A stretch of 23,695 bases of DNA, from NCBI GenBank assembly GCA_030608925.1, contig JAUWDF010000001.1, forward strand, positions 1-23,695. The letters are read 5' to 3'. This document shows positions 6,975 through 15,032 of the stretch, piece by piece. How positions within the stretch are numbered: position 1 is the stretch's first letter; every line of letters begins with the position of its first letter. The notes beneath the pieces were generated by a model. That model did not search any database and had not been told where the DNA came from. It was given only the letters and a program-made list of their open reading frames with translations. The stretch comes from Candidatus Bathyarchaeota archaeon (GTDB lineage: Archaea > Thermoproteota > Bathyarchaeia > Bathyarchaeales > SOJC01). Both the position numbers and the translations under genes were made by a program.

Positions 6975-8903
6975 ATGGTCTTAAAGGGAAAAATGGCAAA
7001 GCCACCTGTAAAATTTATTGGTAGTGATAATTCCTATGCGGAGAGTATCTCTGACCTACTTGAACTAGGAAAAGAACAGCCTGTATATCTGGACTTAGAG
7101 GCTTCAAGTCTCGACCCATTTACAGGCACTTTAATTTTACTACAAATTGGTACAGAGTCGTGGGTTAACATTTATGATGTTAGACATTTATCTGAGGATA
7201 AGGTCAAACATTTACTTGCCTTAGTAGAACAACATGAAGTTGTGGGACACAATATAAAGTTTGATATGTTGTATATCTATGAAAAGTACGGAGTACTTCT
7301 TCCTAGAGTATACGACACCATGCTTGTAGAAGCTATACTGGTCGCCGGAATCGGCGACCCATACGCTTCTTTAGAAAGTCTCATAAAAAAGTATTGTAAC
7401 GCAGAAGTTGATAAGGGTCTTAGAGATGCATTCATAGATAACCCGACGGTGCAAATTACACCAGAGTTAATTGAATATGCCGCCGATGACGTTATGTATC
7501 TTCCATTTATTCGTAAAGACCAGAAGGAAGCAATCGTTGAAAAGAAGTCTGCAAATGTATTCAAATTAGAGATGAGACTTCTGCCAACCGTAGTCAGAAT
7601 GGAACATCGGGGAGTTTTGTTAGACAAGGATTTGTGGAAAAAATTATCGAAGATAGCCACAGAGAAAGCCAGCGAGTTGTCTGAAACCATTATAGGAGAA
7701 ATTCTAAAGACTGTTGAGAAGGAAATTCACGACCAGCAGTTTGAAAATGGTAAAGACATGCTGGATTTTTTCAAGGTGACATTAAGAGGAGAGCACAAAA
7801 GAGTAGCATATTCCAGAGAATACCTTGGGTCTGTAACTGATGAAGCCGAGATGGTGAAAGTTTTCTTTGATGATTTCAACCCATCCAGTAGCCATCAGAT
7901 GCGAAGAATTATGAATTTGATGGGAATTCCGTGTGATACCACAAATTCTAAATATCTAAAGAGAGATTTTGGCGATAACGAATTCGTAGCCCTGCTCATT
8001 TCTTATAGAGAGTGGTTGAAACTGGCAACATCGTTTGGAGAAAACTTTTTTGCACATATCAATCCAAAGACAGGAAGAATTCACTCTAGCTTTGACCAGT
8101 TAGCCACTAGAACAGGAAGGTTTGCATCGTCAAAACCTAACCTGCAAAATATTAAAAGGGAGTCAGACTATAGACATAGTTTTATAGCCCCCGATGACCA
8201 TGTAATAGGAACGTATGATTATTCTCAGATAGAATTGCGGTTAGCGGCACAGTGTAGTCAAGATGGTAGGATGTTGTCTATCTTTAATGAAGGTAGAAAC
8301 ATGCACACTGAAACCGCTGTAGCAGTTTTTGATATGTCCGAGACTGAGGAAGATAAGGAAGTTTATACAAACGCAAAGAGTTTAAACTTCGCTATCTTAT
8401 ATGGAACATCAGCTAGAGGAATTGCCTATAACTTTTCTCTCCCACATTCCAGAGGGTTTGAAATTTTAGAGGCACATCAAGAGCTTTTCCCTGACTTGCA
8501 TAGATTTATTGATGACTCTAGAGAGATTATTCTTGAGAGGGCTTATTCAGCAACACCGTTTGGTAGACGAAGATACTTTACTGTTCCTTATAGATTTAAA
8601 ACGAAGAATGATTTGAAGGCTAAGTTTAAGATTTATAAGGAAGGCTTCAACCACATAATTCAGGGAGGTAGTGCGGATATGTTGAAGATTGCTATGGTAA
8701 AAATACATGAGCAGAATCCCTTTGGGGAAAAGCTGTGTCCTATCATACAGGTACATGATGAAATCGTATTCGAGATTCATGAGAGTATACAGGAGGAGGC
8801 GGATAAATTTATACGAGAGCAGATGATTGAAGCTGGAGAGATATTTATAACAGATGTTCCTGTCGAGGTAGACGGACATCTAAAACCATATTGGGAGAAA
8901 TAA
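6975..8903 (+). CDS. polA: Family A DNA polymerase with 3'-5' exonuclease
   Basis: The product is 642 residues and replicates phage DNA. The exonuclease domain comes first: Exo I LDLEAS (D40, E42), Exo II GHNIKFD (N93, D97), Exo III EYAADD (Y168, D172), so proofreading looks intact. The polymerase domain has motif A DYSQIELR (D415, E420), motif B KSLNFAILYG (K468, F472, Y476) and motif C VHDE (D595). There is no 5' nuclease domain, as in many phage PolA proteins. Phe at the 762-equivalent position is the common form. A second start at 6993 has better ribosome-site spacing (AAAGGG) and would remove six residues. The gene ends in TAATAG, four bases before recA, so the two are probably co-transcribed. 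Confidence 0.95.
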   Translation: MVLKGKMAKPPVKFIGSDNSYAESISDLLELGKEQPVYLDLEASSLDPFTGTLILLQIGTESWVNIYDVRHLSEDKVKHLLALVEQHEVVGHNIKFDMLYIYEKYGVLLPRVYDTMLVEAILVAGIGDPYASLESLIKKYCNAEVDKGLRDAFIDNPTVQITPELIEYAADDVMYLPFIRKDQKEAIVEKKSANVFKLEMRLLPTVVRMEHRGVLLDKDLWKKLSKIATEKASELSETIIGEILKTVEKEIHDQQFENGKDMLDFFKVTLRGEHKRVAYSREYLGSVTDEAEMVKVFFDDFNPSSSHQMRRIMNLMGIPCDTTNSKYLKRDFGDNEFVALLISYREWLKLATSFGENFFAHINPKTGRIHSSFDQLATRTGRFASSKPNLQNIKRESDYRHSFIAPDDHVIGTYDYSQIELRLAAQCSQDGRMLSIFNEGRNMHTETAVAVFDMSETEEDKEVYTNAKSLNFAILYGTSARGIAYNFSLPHSRGFEILEAHQELFPDLHRFIDDSREIILERAYSATPFGRRRYFTVPYRFKTKNDLKAKFKIYKEGFNHIIQGGSADMLKIAMVKIHEQNPFGEKLCPIIQVHDEIVFEIHESIQEEADKFIREQMIEAGEIFITDVPVEVDGHLKPYWEK

Positions 8904-8906
8904 TAG

Positions 8907-9950
8907 ATGGCAAAAAGAAAAATGACTTTTATAGAAGAAATCAAAGAGGAATTTGGAGATGATGTCTTGGCTAAATCCAAAGTAGACTATGTTATTCCAA
9001 CAAGCTCAACGGCACTTAATATCTCTACTGGAATTGGAGGCATCCCTAAAGGTAGGTTTACTCACATCTTTGGACCTGAATCATCTGGTAAAACAACGCT
9101 TGCTCTTGACATCACGAAGAATGCATTGCAATATGGTGGGAAGGTATTATATCTAGACGTAGAGCAGACTTTAGATGGAGACATGGCACAAAGAATATTG
9201 GGAGACTTGGTTGAGGGAGATAACTTCGTAGTAATTCTACCCGATACCGCTGAGAATGCGTTTCTTATCTCAGAGAAAGCTATTAATGAGGGAAACTTTG
9301 ATGTTATCATTCTAGATTCAGTAGCGGCACTTTCTCCTGAGAAGGAACAAGAAGATGCTTTTGAGGATGCCCACTATGCTCTCACTCCGAGAGCACTAAC
9401 AAAGTTTTTTAGACGGAATGCTTTTAAGGTACGGAAGGCTGACATTGCCTTTGTTTTACTAAATCAAATTAGAGCAAACATCGGGAGTTTCTTCAAAGAC
9501 TTTGAAATTCCAGGCGGGAATGCTTTGAAGCACTATGCTTCAATTAATATATCGTTGTTTGCGCTATCGAGCGATAAGAATAGAATCAAAATAAAGGTTG
9601 ATGACAAGGAAGTTTCTATTGGAAATCCTATAAAGTTTTCTATTCCCAAGAACAAGGTTGGTATCCCACACCGCTCTGCAAAATTTCCGATTATTTGGGG
9701 AGAGGGTGTAGACCCCGTTAGAGATATTTATATGTTCGCTAACGACCTAGGAGTTATCAAAACCAGAGGACCTTACAAAGCCTACGGTGATGACACCATT
9801 GGTTTAGGGGCGAGCAAGACAATAGAGGTTTTAGAAAAGGACGAGGAACTACTTGACAAAATCAAAAAAGAGTGTTATACTATAGGCGGAGTTGAACCCA
9901 AACCTTATGTAAAAGAAAAGGAGGAGGAAGATGGCGGGACGGAGGATTGA
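8907..9950 (+). CDS. recA: RecA-like recombinase
   Basis: The product is 347 residues, close to normal RecA length. Walker A is GPESSGKTT (about residues 56-64), the catalytic glutamate is in YLDVEQTLD, Walker B is VIILDS, and the L2-like region is QIRANIGSFFKDFEIPGGNAL. The C-terminus is strongly acidic (KEKEEEDGG), as in bacterial RecA. It should bind ssDNA and drive strand exchange in phage recombination and replication restart. It sits four bases after the polymerase gene and overlaps the next small gene by 20. An internal promoter lies within its 3' end (9853-9881). Confidence 0.95.
   Translation: MAKRKMTFIEEIKEEFGDDVLAKSKVDYVIPTSSTALNISTGIGGIPKGRFTHIFGPESSGKTTLALDITKNALQYGGKVLYLDVEQTLDGDMAQRILGDLVEGDNFVVILPDTAENAFLISEKAINEGNFDVIILDSVAALSPEKEQEDAFEDAHYALTPRALTKFFRRNAFKVRKADIAFVLLNQIRANIGSFFKDFEIPGGNALKHYASINISLFALSSDKNRIKIKVDDKEVSIGNPIKFSIPKNKVGIPHRSAKFPIIWGEGVDPVRDIYMFANDLGVIKTRGPYKAYGDDTIGLGASKTIEVLEKDEELLDKIKKECYTIGGVEPKPYVKEKEEEDGGTED
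9853..9881 (+). promoter_or_regulatory. Intragenic near-consensus promoter at end of recA
   Basis: TTGACA (9853-9858), a 17-base spacer, TATACT (9876-9881, one mismatch), with TGT directly before the -10 box as an extended -10. It lies inside recA, 50 bases before the gene at 9931. It would allow separate expression of the small protein and SSB genes. Confidence 0.7.
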
Positions 9951-10233
9951 TTATAATAGAACATACTTCTTAGGGCAATTCAAAAACCTCAAGATTAACC
10001 ATGCTCTTGAGGACTTGCCTGAGCACATCTGGACAAATCCAGATGCAATGGATTTACTTAGTTATTCTTTACTGATTGCCACGGAGAGAGACTTCCGAAG
10101 GTATCAGATATTAGTAAAGGAGGTAGGAGAATTAACATTAGAAGATGGATTAGCGTACCTTAGTGACCTTAGAGATGAAACATATAAAGAAATACAAAAC
10201 CTATTGAAAAACGGAGAAGAAGAAAATGCCTAA
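9931..10233 (+). CDS. Small helical protein, unknown function
   Basis: The product is 100 residues, starting 20 bases inside the end of recA with a very strong ribosome site (AGGAGGAGG). It looks all-helical and acidic toward the C-terminus, with no recognisable motif, membrane segment or cysteine. I do not recognise a family. It lies between recA and SSB and shares the transcript from the internal recA promoter, so a role as a recombination or replication accessory is plausible but unproven. Its end overlaps the SSB start by 8 bases. Confidence 0.75.
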   Translation: MAGRRIDYNRTYFLGQFKNLKINHALEDLPEHIWTNPDAMDLLSYSLLIATERDFRRYQILVKEVGELTLEDGLAYLSDLRDETYKEIQNLLKNGEEENA

Positions 10234-11083
10234 GTTTGTTGAATTTCCAAAGACAGAAGAATTCCAAACCTTCGAGAGGCCAAAGTACCTCACATTTGTA
10301 GAAGGAAAACCTTCAATCGTCAGAATCTTAGATGTTCAGGCATATCACAAAAAGGTTCATTGGATTAATAGACAGAGAATTAGTGTGCTGTGCTTGGGAG
10401 ATGTCTGTCCAATCTGTGCTAATAACGCAAAGATTCGGAAAGAAAATCCCAAGAATTTTAGAAATGTAAAGGGTTATCTCCCTTATCAGAATCGCTACAT
10501 GATTAATGTACTAGACCGCACCCCCGTTAAGATTGACGAGGAAACCAGCGAAGAATATCAATCCTTCAAAGGTGAATTTCCTAGTGTTACATCTGATGGA
10601 AACCGTAGTCTAGCAAATGTTCAAGAAGTTCCTTCTAACACAATCAAAATTCTTGAGCGTGGTAGAACGCTATTTGAACAGCTTCTCGCTTTACACATGG
10701 AAACAGGCGAGTTTGATGACGAAGAAAATCTTACTAGCGGAGGCTTATCATCCTTCGATATTAAGTTTGTAACAATGGGCGAAGGACGCGATAAAGTAGT
10801 CTCACCCATTCCGATTACTCCGAATAACGACGATGTAGCTCCTATTCTGGAGGAGAACGATTTGCATAAGCACGTTCTTTCTACAGTCGGTTTGCAACTT
10901 TCCCCTGCTGAGATGGACCAAGTGGCTTACGCCAATGTGCCACTGAGCGATATCTTTGCTCAGAGGAGAGCAGAGGATACTACAGATTCCGAATCGGAAG
11001 TAAGAACACTCTCTGATGCCAGCGAAGCTGTGAAGGCTTTGTTTAAGGAAGGAGAGGGTGATGAGGTAGAAGTGAGTTACTAA
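10226..11083 (+). CDS. Single-stranded DNA-binding protein, T4 gp32-like
   Basis: The product is 285 residues. A zinc site typical of gp32-like proteins is seen near H45, C56, C61 and C64 (segment CLGDVCPIC), within an OB-fold-like N-terminal half. The C-terminus is acidic (EGEGDEVEVSY), as in SSBs that recruit partners through their tails. It is similar in length to T4 gp32 (301). It should coat ssDNA at the fork and cooperate with the neighbouring polymerase, RecA and helicase. The start overlaps the previous gene. A structured RNA candidate follows immediately after its stop; T4 gene 32 is known to autoregulate through an RNA pseudoknot, but there the element is upstream. Confidence 0.85.
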   Translation: MPKFVEFPKTEEFQTFERPKYLTFVEGKPSIVRILDVQAYHKKVHWINRQRISVLCLGDVCPICANNAKIRKENPKNFRNVKGYLPYQNRYMINVLDRTPVKIDEETSEEYQSFKGEFPSVTSDGNRSLANVQEVPSNTIKILERGRTLFEQLLALHMETGEFDDEENLTSGGLSSFDIKFVTMGEGRDKVVSPIPITPNNDDVAPILEENDLHKHVLSTVGLQLSPAEMDQVAYANVPLSDIFAQRRAEDTTDSESEVRTLSDASEAVKALFKEGEGDEVEVSY

Positions 11084-11092
11084 CCCTTAGAT

Positions 11093-11173
11093 GTCCAGCC
11101 CTCGGCAATGCACAATAGGTGCATGACGTTTCACTGGACTAGACCATACCGAACAGAGGGCTGTGGTATGGTC
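11093..11173 (+). ncRNA. Structured RNA candidate with pseudoknot, between SSB and helicase genes
   Basis: Three perfect stems fit together: GTCCAG (11093-11098) with CTGGAC (11134-11139), ATGCAC (11108-11113) with GTGCAT (11119-11124), and GACCATACC (11142-11150) with GGTATGGTC (11165-11173). In addition CAGCCCTC (11096-11103) can pair with GAGGGCTG (11156-11163) in the loop of the last hairpin, making a pseudoknot; it shares three bases with the first stem, so five base pairs can form at the same time. No uridine run follows, so it is not a standard terminator. No known riboswitch or ribozyme consensus is apparent. It lies upstream of the 52-residue gene and the helicase. Confidence 0.5.
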
Positions 11174-11184
11174 ACAAAAATATT

Positions 11185-11343
11185 ATGAGTAAACGACCAG
11201 ATAATAAATGGGACAAGCGCGACAAAAAACGACATAAGCAACGACACGGAATGAGAATTACGGGTCGAAGTGTTTTCATCTTGGATGATATAATCAAGAA
11301 GAAATCAAAGGAAGCCGAGGAGAAAAAAGAAAATGAGCAATGA
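11185..11343 (+). CDS. Small very basic protein, 52 residues
   Basis: ATG 11185 to TGA 11343. The sequence is packed with lysine, arginine and histidine in the first 24 residues (segment KRDKKRHKQRHG), then ITGRSVFILDDII and a charged tail. The pattern of basic residues followed by GRSVF-like segments occurs in small phage proteins I have seen near replication genes, but I cannot name a family. The stop overlaps the helicase start by 11 bases, which suggests translational coupling. No strong ribosome site precedes it; the RNA structure just upstream may control its translation. A nucleic-acid-binding role is inferred from charge. Confidence 0.55.
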   Translation: MSKRPDNKWDKRDKKRHKQRHGMRITGRSVFILDDIIKKKSKEAEEKKENEQ

Positions 11344-12673
11344 CCTATTCCTCTCCGGTCATGAGGATAGCCTACTGGCTATTCTTATGCGGGATGGAGA
11401 TAAAATTTACGACGCTATGGGTGTTGTTACACACGAAATGTTTTCTTCAAACATAGCAGGACAAATCTATTTAGCTATGTCGGAATTAGTAAAAAACGAC
11501 CACGCACCAACACCTGTAAATGTTATTGGATACCTAGAATCTAAGAAAAGAATAAATTTGGCTGGCGGAAAAGGGCATGTTGAGATGCTTGCCAGCAAAG
11601 AAGTAGATGTATCAGGATATGGAATTTTTCTAAATAGCGTTATAGATTCATACAAGGCTAGGGTACTTCATCAGCTGGCGGTTGATTTACCTGTGCTGAT
11701 TCAAAATCAACCAGTTGATGAGGTAATTGCTAAGGCACAAAGTCAAATTACAGGGCTTGACGAACAAAGACCTAATGGTGGTGTAAAGAGTATTGAGGAA
11801 CTATTAATTTCTGCTTATGATATTATTAAGGTAAAGAAAGATAACCCTGGAATTGTGGGAGCTACCACAGGCTTTCCGACCCTAGATTTTGCAACAAACG
11901 GGTATAATGAAGGTACTCAATAGATTTATAGTGGAAGGCCCGGTTCAGGAAAAACTACGGTAATGATTCAGTCATTCAAAAATGCGGCACAGAAAGACGT
12001 TCCATCTTTGATTTTCAACAGGGAGATGGGACCTATGGAATTGATGTTCAGGTTTCTTGCTATGGATGAGAGTATTCCATATCAGGAAATTGTAACAGGC
12101 GTAGATTTGAGCGATAGCAAGGTGGAAAGACTTGGACGTTCAAGAAGAAGGTTGGGCAAACTACCCATCTATCTAGACTCAAATTATTACGGAGATATTC
12201 GTCAGGTTGTTAGTACAATACGAAAATATCATAGAACACATGGCATACGACTTGTTGGGATTGACTACGTTCAATTACTTGCCGAGAGACAGCATGACCA
12301 AGTGGCAGAGCTTGGACGTATTTCCAGAGAGCTAAAACTATTATCCCTTGACTTGGGTATAACGGTAGTTATTCTGTCTCAACTAAATAGAAAGGTAGAG
12401 GACAGGGATGATAGACGACCTATTCTATCAGACCTGAGACAGAGCGGTAATCTCGAAGAGGATGCTGATGTGGTTATAGGGTTATACCGAGATGATATGT
12501 ATAAAGAAAACTCTCCTCAAGCTGGAACAGTTGAATTTCTTATACTCAAGCAGAGGAATGGACCCACTGGTAGCTATCCAATGAAGTTTCATGGGAAGTA
12601 CCTACAGGTGCAGGATATTCAAAGCGAGGAAGAAGTTTTTAGATTTGGGAAAAAAGATGACAATAAACAGTAA
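11333..12673 (+). pseudogene. dnaB: DnaB-like replicative helicase interrupted by an in-frame TAG
   Basis: The frame from 11333 to 12673 would encode 446 residues, the usual DnaB length, but codon 197 (11921-11923) is TAG. Before it lies a complete DnaB N-terminal domain and linker (GFPTLDFATNGY). Right after it comes Walker A GRPGSGKTT, then Walker B VGIDYVQLL, the sensor ILSQLNRK, SDLRQSGNLEEDADVV, and the finger segment KQRNGPTG. Everything is intact apart from the amber. The next ATG (11963) would lose Walker A, so a re-initiated product would be inactive. The gene may be read through or suppressed, or the base may be a sequencing error or a real mutation. It should unwind the fork 5'-3' and bind the DnaG-type primase encoded at 19188. 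Confidence 0.85.
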
Positions 12674-13121
12674 AGATAAAGGCGCTAGATGGGAACGAGA
12701 TGCAGTAGAATTACTCAATTCACTGTATGAGGGAACGTGGAGAAAAATTCCAGGTTCAGGTGCTTTCGGAGCAATCCTAGATATCCCTGAGCTAAGGGGA
12801 GATTTGGTTGGACGCTATTACTTTATGCCAATATCTTTTCGAGTGGATGCTAAGACCGGATATGGTGGAGCTACACAGCTTACTGTAAAAAGAGAGTGGC
12901 TAGAAAAAATTAGATTAGAAGCAGAGGCTTTAGACAGGTATGAAATTCCTTGTTTACTATGTAAATTTTCCGGCTCACGCACCGAGGTAAAGCATTTCTT
13001 TGTCTTTGATACAAGTGCTTTTCACGATGTCATTGAGGTTATAGAGGACTTGTATAATGAAAATATAAGACTTCGTGAGAAATTGGAGAACTATAATTAT
13101 GGAATTGACGAGGATGTTTAG
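12657..13121 (+). CDS. Hjc-like Holliday junction resolvase / PD-(D/E)XK nuclease
   Basis: The product is 154 residues from ATG 12657, overlapping the helicase end by 17 bases. The start KDKGARWERDAVELL and IPGSGAFGA are characteristic of archaeal Hjc-like and phage resolvases. The catalytic signature appears as ELRGDLV followed by FRVDAKTG, a D...DxK form of the PD-(D/E)XK site (canonical: D...ExK). The C-terminus is helical and likely dimerising. It should cleave branched DNA during recombination or before packaging. The gene ends in TAG followed directly by TGA. Confidence 0.75.
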   Translation: MTINSKDKGARWERDAVELLNSLYEGTWRKIPGSGAFGAILDIPELRGDLVGRYYFMPISFRVDAKTGYGGATQLTVKREWLEKIRLEAEALDRYEIPCLLCKFSGSRTEVKHFFVFDTSAFHDVIEVIEDLYNENIRLREKLENYNYGIDEDV

Positions 13122-13557
13122 TGATATAGATTTAAATAAAATAGCAGAGGATATCTGGAGGAGAAAAGGTAAGAGTGCTACTCTGTGGGATGTGCTCGTA
13201 GAAGTACTAGCTCAAAAAGCAGATACCGAACCTTTTATTATATGGATGATGTCAGACTTCGCTGTTATTGAGTTGGTGGCTAGAGGTCACGGCGTTGATT
13301 ACATCGTGGATGTTCTCGATATTCCAAAGAAAGAGATAGCGAGTACTTGCAAAACTTGGGGCATGTTTTGTCTCAAAGAAACCCTTGACTTTGACCCTGT
13401 TTTAGTGTATAATGAGGGCATGACAATGTTGGAATACAAAGAAAAGCTACGACCAATCTTGTATTATGTGCCCGATGATGAGGATTTAGAGGACACCGTT
13501 ATCAATGTGGAGAAGTATAGGAGTGTCAAGAAACTACTTGACGAGTGGAGGAAATAA
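13099..13557 (+). CDS. Unknown protein with helix-turn-helix-like segment
   Basis: The product is 152 residues from ATG 13099 (GGAG upstream); a start at 13075 is less well placed. Residues ~67-90 (segment GHGVDYIVDVLDIPKKEI) look like a helix-turn-helix, as in proteins that decide binding at a DNA site. The rest is helical and acidic toward the end. I do not recognise a family. It overlaps the resolvase gene by 23 bases and meets the next gene in TAATG. A promoter-like element at 13385-13413 sits inside it, followed by an in-frame ATG at 13420 that would give a ~45-residue C-terminal product. Confidence 0.7.
   Translation: MELTRMFSDIDLNKIAEDIWRRKGKSATLWDVLVEVLAQKADTEPFIIWMMSDFAVIELVARGHGVDYIVDVLDIPKKEIASTCKTWGMFCLKETLDFDPVLVYNEGMTMLEYKEKLRPILYYVPDDEDLEDTVINVEKYRSVKKLLDEWRK
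13385..13413 (+). promoter_or_regulatory. Intragenic near-consensus promoter
   Basis: TTGACT (13385-13390, one mismatch), a 17-base spacer and TATAAT (13408-13413). Transcription would begin at about 13420, exactly where an in-frame ATG lies. It could drive the genes from 13557 onward or a short form of the surrounding gene. Confidence 0.6.
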
Positions 13558-13868
13558 TGAGCGCAGATAACTTGATTGCTATTCAGAAAATAGGAGATTG
13601 GTATTATGTATGGCACGAGTCAGCATCTAACGAATGTCCTATGCCCGACCTTCAAACCTATAAAACCTTGAGGGCGGAAACAGCTAAGGCATACGCACAC
13701 GAATTGCATGACGAGTGTATGATTGTAGAGTATGGTGTCGTAACGTTTCCTGAGGTAGATAATGAAGTGCTTTGGTTTGCTGACATTCTCAGGAGACAGA
13801 CGGAATGGATTTTTGACATGCTGTTAGAGATTAGACGTTTGGCAAGGAAAATTAGTAAGGAGGAGTAA
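13557..13868 (+). CDS. Small unknown phage protein, SADN family type
   Basis: The product is 103 residues from ATG 13557, sharing its A with the previous stop (TAATG), and preceded by GGAGG with five-base spacing. It begins MSADNLIAI, a start I have seen in many small phage proteins of unknown function. Aromatic-rich WYYVWHE follows, then a helical C-terminal half. No catalytic motif is visible. It lies in a run of small genes between two nucleases. Confidence 0.7.
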   Translation: MSADNLIAIQKIGDWYYVWHESASNECPMPDLQTYKTLRAETAKAYAHELHDECMIVEYGVVTFPEVDNEVLWFADILRRQTEWIFDMLLEIRRLARKISKEE

Positions 13869-13869
13869 T

Positions 13870-14244
13870 ATGGCTAAGGAATTACAGCTACCTGATTTTG
13901 ATGAGATGTTAGATATGGCTGGCGGTATTGGAGGGTTGACTAGAGATATATCCCTCCAGAAAAATCAACTAGACGCTGAACTCGCGGCTGTTACTAGAGT
14001 TATTATGAATGACGAGAAGCATTGGGCTGGCAAAACTAAGCCTCCTGCCATGAATTATATTCAGGCAACTTTCCATAAGGAAGGTTACAACAAGGAAACC
14101 GAGCGAAGGATTGTGGAGTTACGAAATAGTATCGCTGGCATGGAAGGGGACTTAGAATATATGAAAAGAAAGTTTCAAATTTACGCGGCTATGATTGATG
14201 TATGGAAAGCGTCGCAGTATAATTTGAATCAGAGTACATACTAA
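13870..14244 (+). CDS. Unknown coiled-coil protein
   Basis: The product is 124 residues from ATG 13870 with AGGAGG five bases upstream. Two long helical stretches (about 25-50 and 80-120) are rich in charged residues and hydrophobic heptads, suggesting a coiled-coil hairpin. There are no cysteines and no recognisable catalytic motif. I do not recognise a family. It runs directly into the Cas4-like nuclease by a TAATG overlap, so a structural or partner role with that nuclease is possible but only inferred from position. Confidence 0.7.
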   Translation: MAKELQLPDFDEMLDMAGGIGGLTRDISLQKNQLDAELAAVTRVIMNDEKHWAGKTKPPAMNYIQATFHKEGYNKETERRIVELRNSIAGMEGDLEYMKRKFQIYAAMIDVWKASQYNLNQSTY

Positions 14245-15032
14245 TGGTTGATGAAATTAGACTTAGCTATTCATCTATGAAGGATGCGGGGGCTTGTTTG
14301 AAGCGATACTGGTATCGTGTCAAGAAGCCGAAATCAGCTATACCCAATGAGCACATGATATTTGGGAGCATTGTGCATACCTCTATCGAGAGACTAGAGA
14401 AGAAGGACAGAGAAATTGGTAAGCTAATCGGGTGGTCATTGCATGAGTGGGAAAGAAGAATGGCTTCATCTGGAAGGGGCTTTTTAGCCAAGCTACCTAG
14501 ACCTCCTAAGTCTTTCAAACGGATGTATGAAAACTACGCGGAGCTTATTAGACCTAGGTTACAAACTCCTGCTGAGGAAGATGGTGTCGAGAAATTCTTC
14601 AAGATTAAGCTAGACTATCCTACCTTGGGAGATAATATCTATTTCGTAGGAAAGATAGACAGGATTGACAACGAGAATATCTACGATTGGAAAACAAACG
14701 GAAGATTGCCCGATACCTATGACCTGCATGACACACAGTTTTATGCATACTGGTGGGCATACCGTCAGCTATTCAAACGTAATCCAAAGGAAATTCTCTA
14801 TGGACATCTCAATAGCGGAAGCGTGTATAATATTAGTATGGACACTACTCTATTAGAAAACTTTGAAGTGCTACTTGACAATAGAGCAGAAACATTGTAT
14901 AATGCATGGAAGCACAACGAATTCCCTCGTGATATGGGGTATCAATGTAAAGGTTGTGTGTATAGAACGGCATGTTATGGAGACTTGGTGCAGGAACACA
15001 TAGAAGAAAGCGCAAGTGAAGCATGTCGCTAA
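14244..15032 (+). CDS. Cas4/RecB-like PD-(D/E)XK exonuclease with iron-sulfur cysteines
   Basis: The product is 262 residues. Motifs in order: C18, GSIVH (H45), GKIDRID (D139), YDWKTN (D148, K150), QFYAYWW (Q165) and C235, C238, C244. This is the RecB/AddB/Cas4 nuclease layout, with one N-terminal and three C-terminal cysteines likely holding a 4Fe-4S cluster. Here the catalytic triad reads D...DxK. It should process DNA ends during recombination. It has no independent ribosome site and relies on the TAATG junction with the upstream gene. A perfect promoter lies in its 3' end, 120 bases before the next start. No cas1, cas2 or repeat array is nearby, so a CRISPR role is not supported. Confidence 0.85.
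   Translation: MVDEIRLSYSSMKDAGACLKRYWYRVKKPKSAIPNEHMIFGSIVHTSIERLEKKDREIGKLIGWSLHEWERRMASSGRGFLAKLPRPPKSFKRMYENYAELIRPRLQTPAEEDGVEKFFKIKLDYPTLGDNIYFVGKIDRIDNENIYDWKTNGRLPDTYDLHDTQFYAYWWAYRQLFKRNPKEILYGHLNSGSVYNISMDTTLLENFEVLLDNRAETLYNAWKHNEFPRDMGYQCKGCVYRTACYGDLVQEHIEESASEACR
14875..14903 (+). promoter_or_regulatory. Perfect sigma70-type promoter inside the Cas4-like gene
   Basis: TTGACA (14875-14880), a 17-base spacer and TATAAT (14898-14903) match the consensus at all twelve positions. Transcription from about 14910 would read the sigma-like gene starting at 15023 and everything downstream. Confidence 0.75.

Noticed and set aside
11142..11173. Rho-independent terminator after the SSB gene
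   Set aside because: The stem is strong, but it is followed by ACAAAAATATT rather than a uridine run, and genes in the same direction continue immediately.
11093..11173. Known ribozyme (HDV-like, hammerhead, twister)
   Set aside because: No hammerhead CTGATGA/GAAA core, and the stem order does not match HDV because the pseudoknot strand is inside the last hairpin loop. I recall no family that fits.
11333..12673. Global reassignment of TAG to a sense codon
   Set aside because: TAG ends several genes at natural positions (1451, 13121, 18643, 19173, 21810), so TAG still works as a stop. The helicase is the only clear interruption that I saw. Some of these TAGs are followed soon by TGA, so partial readthrough is not fully excluded.
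14195..14223. Promoter TTGATG - 17 - TATAAT before the Cas4-like gene
   Set aside because: The spacing is right but the -35 box has two mismatches; too weak to list next to the clear elements.
14244..15032. CRISPR-associated Cas4
   Set aside because: The nuclease motifs fit Cas4, but there is no repeat array and no cas1 or cas2 in the window. Phage replication nucleases share the same fold.
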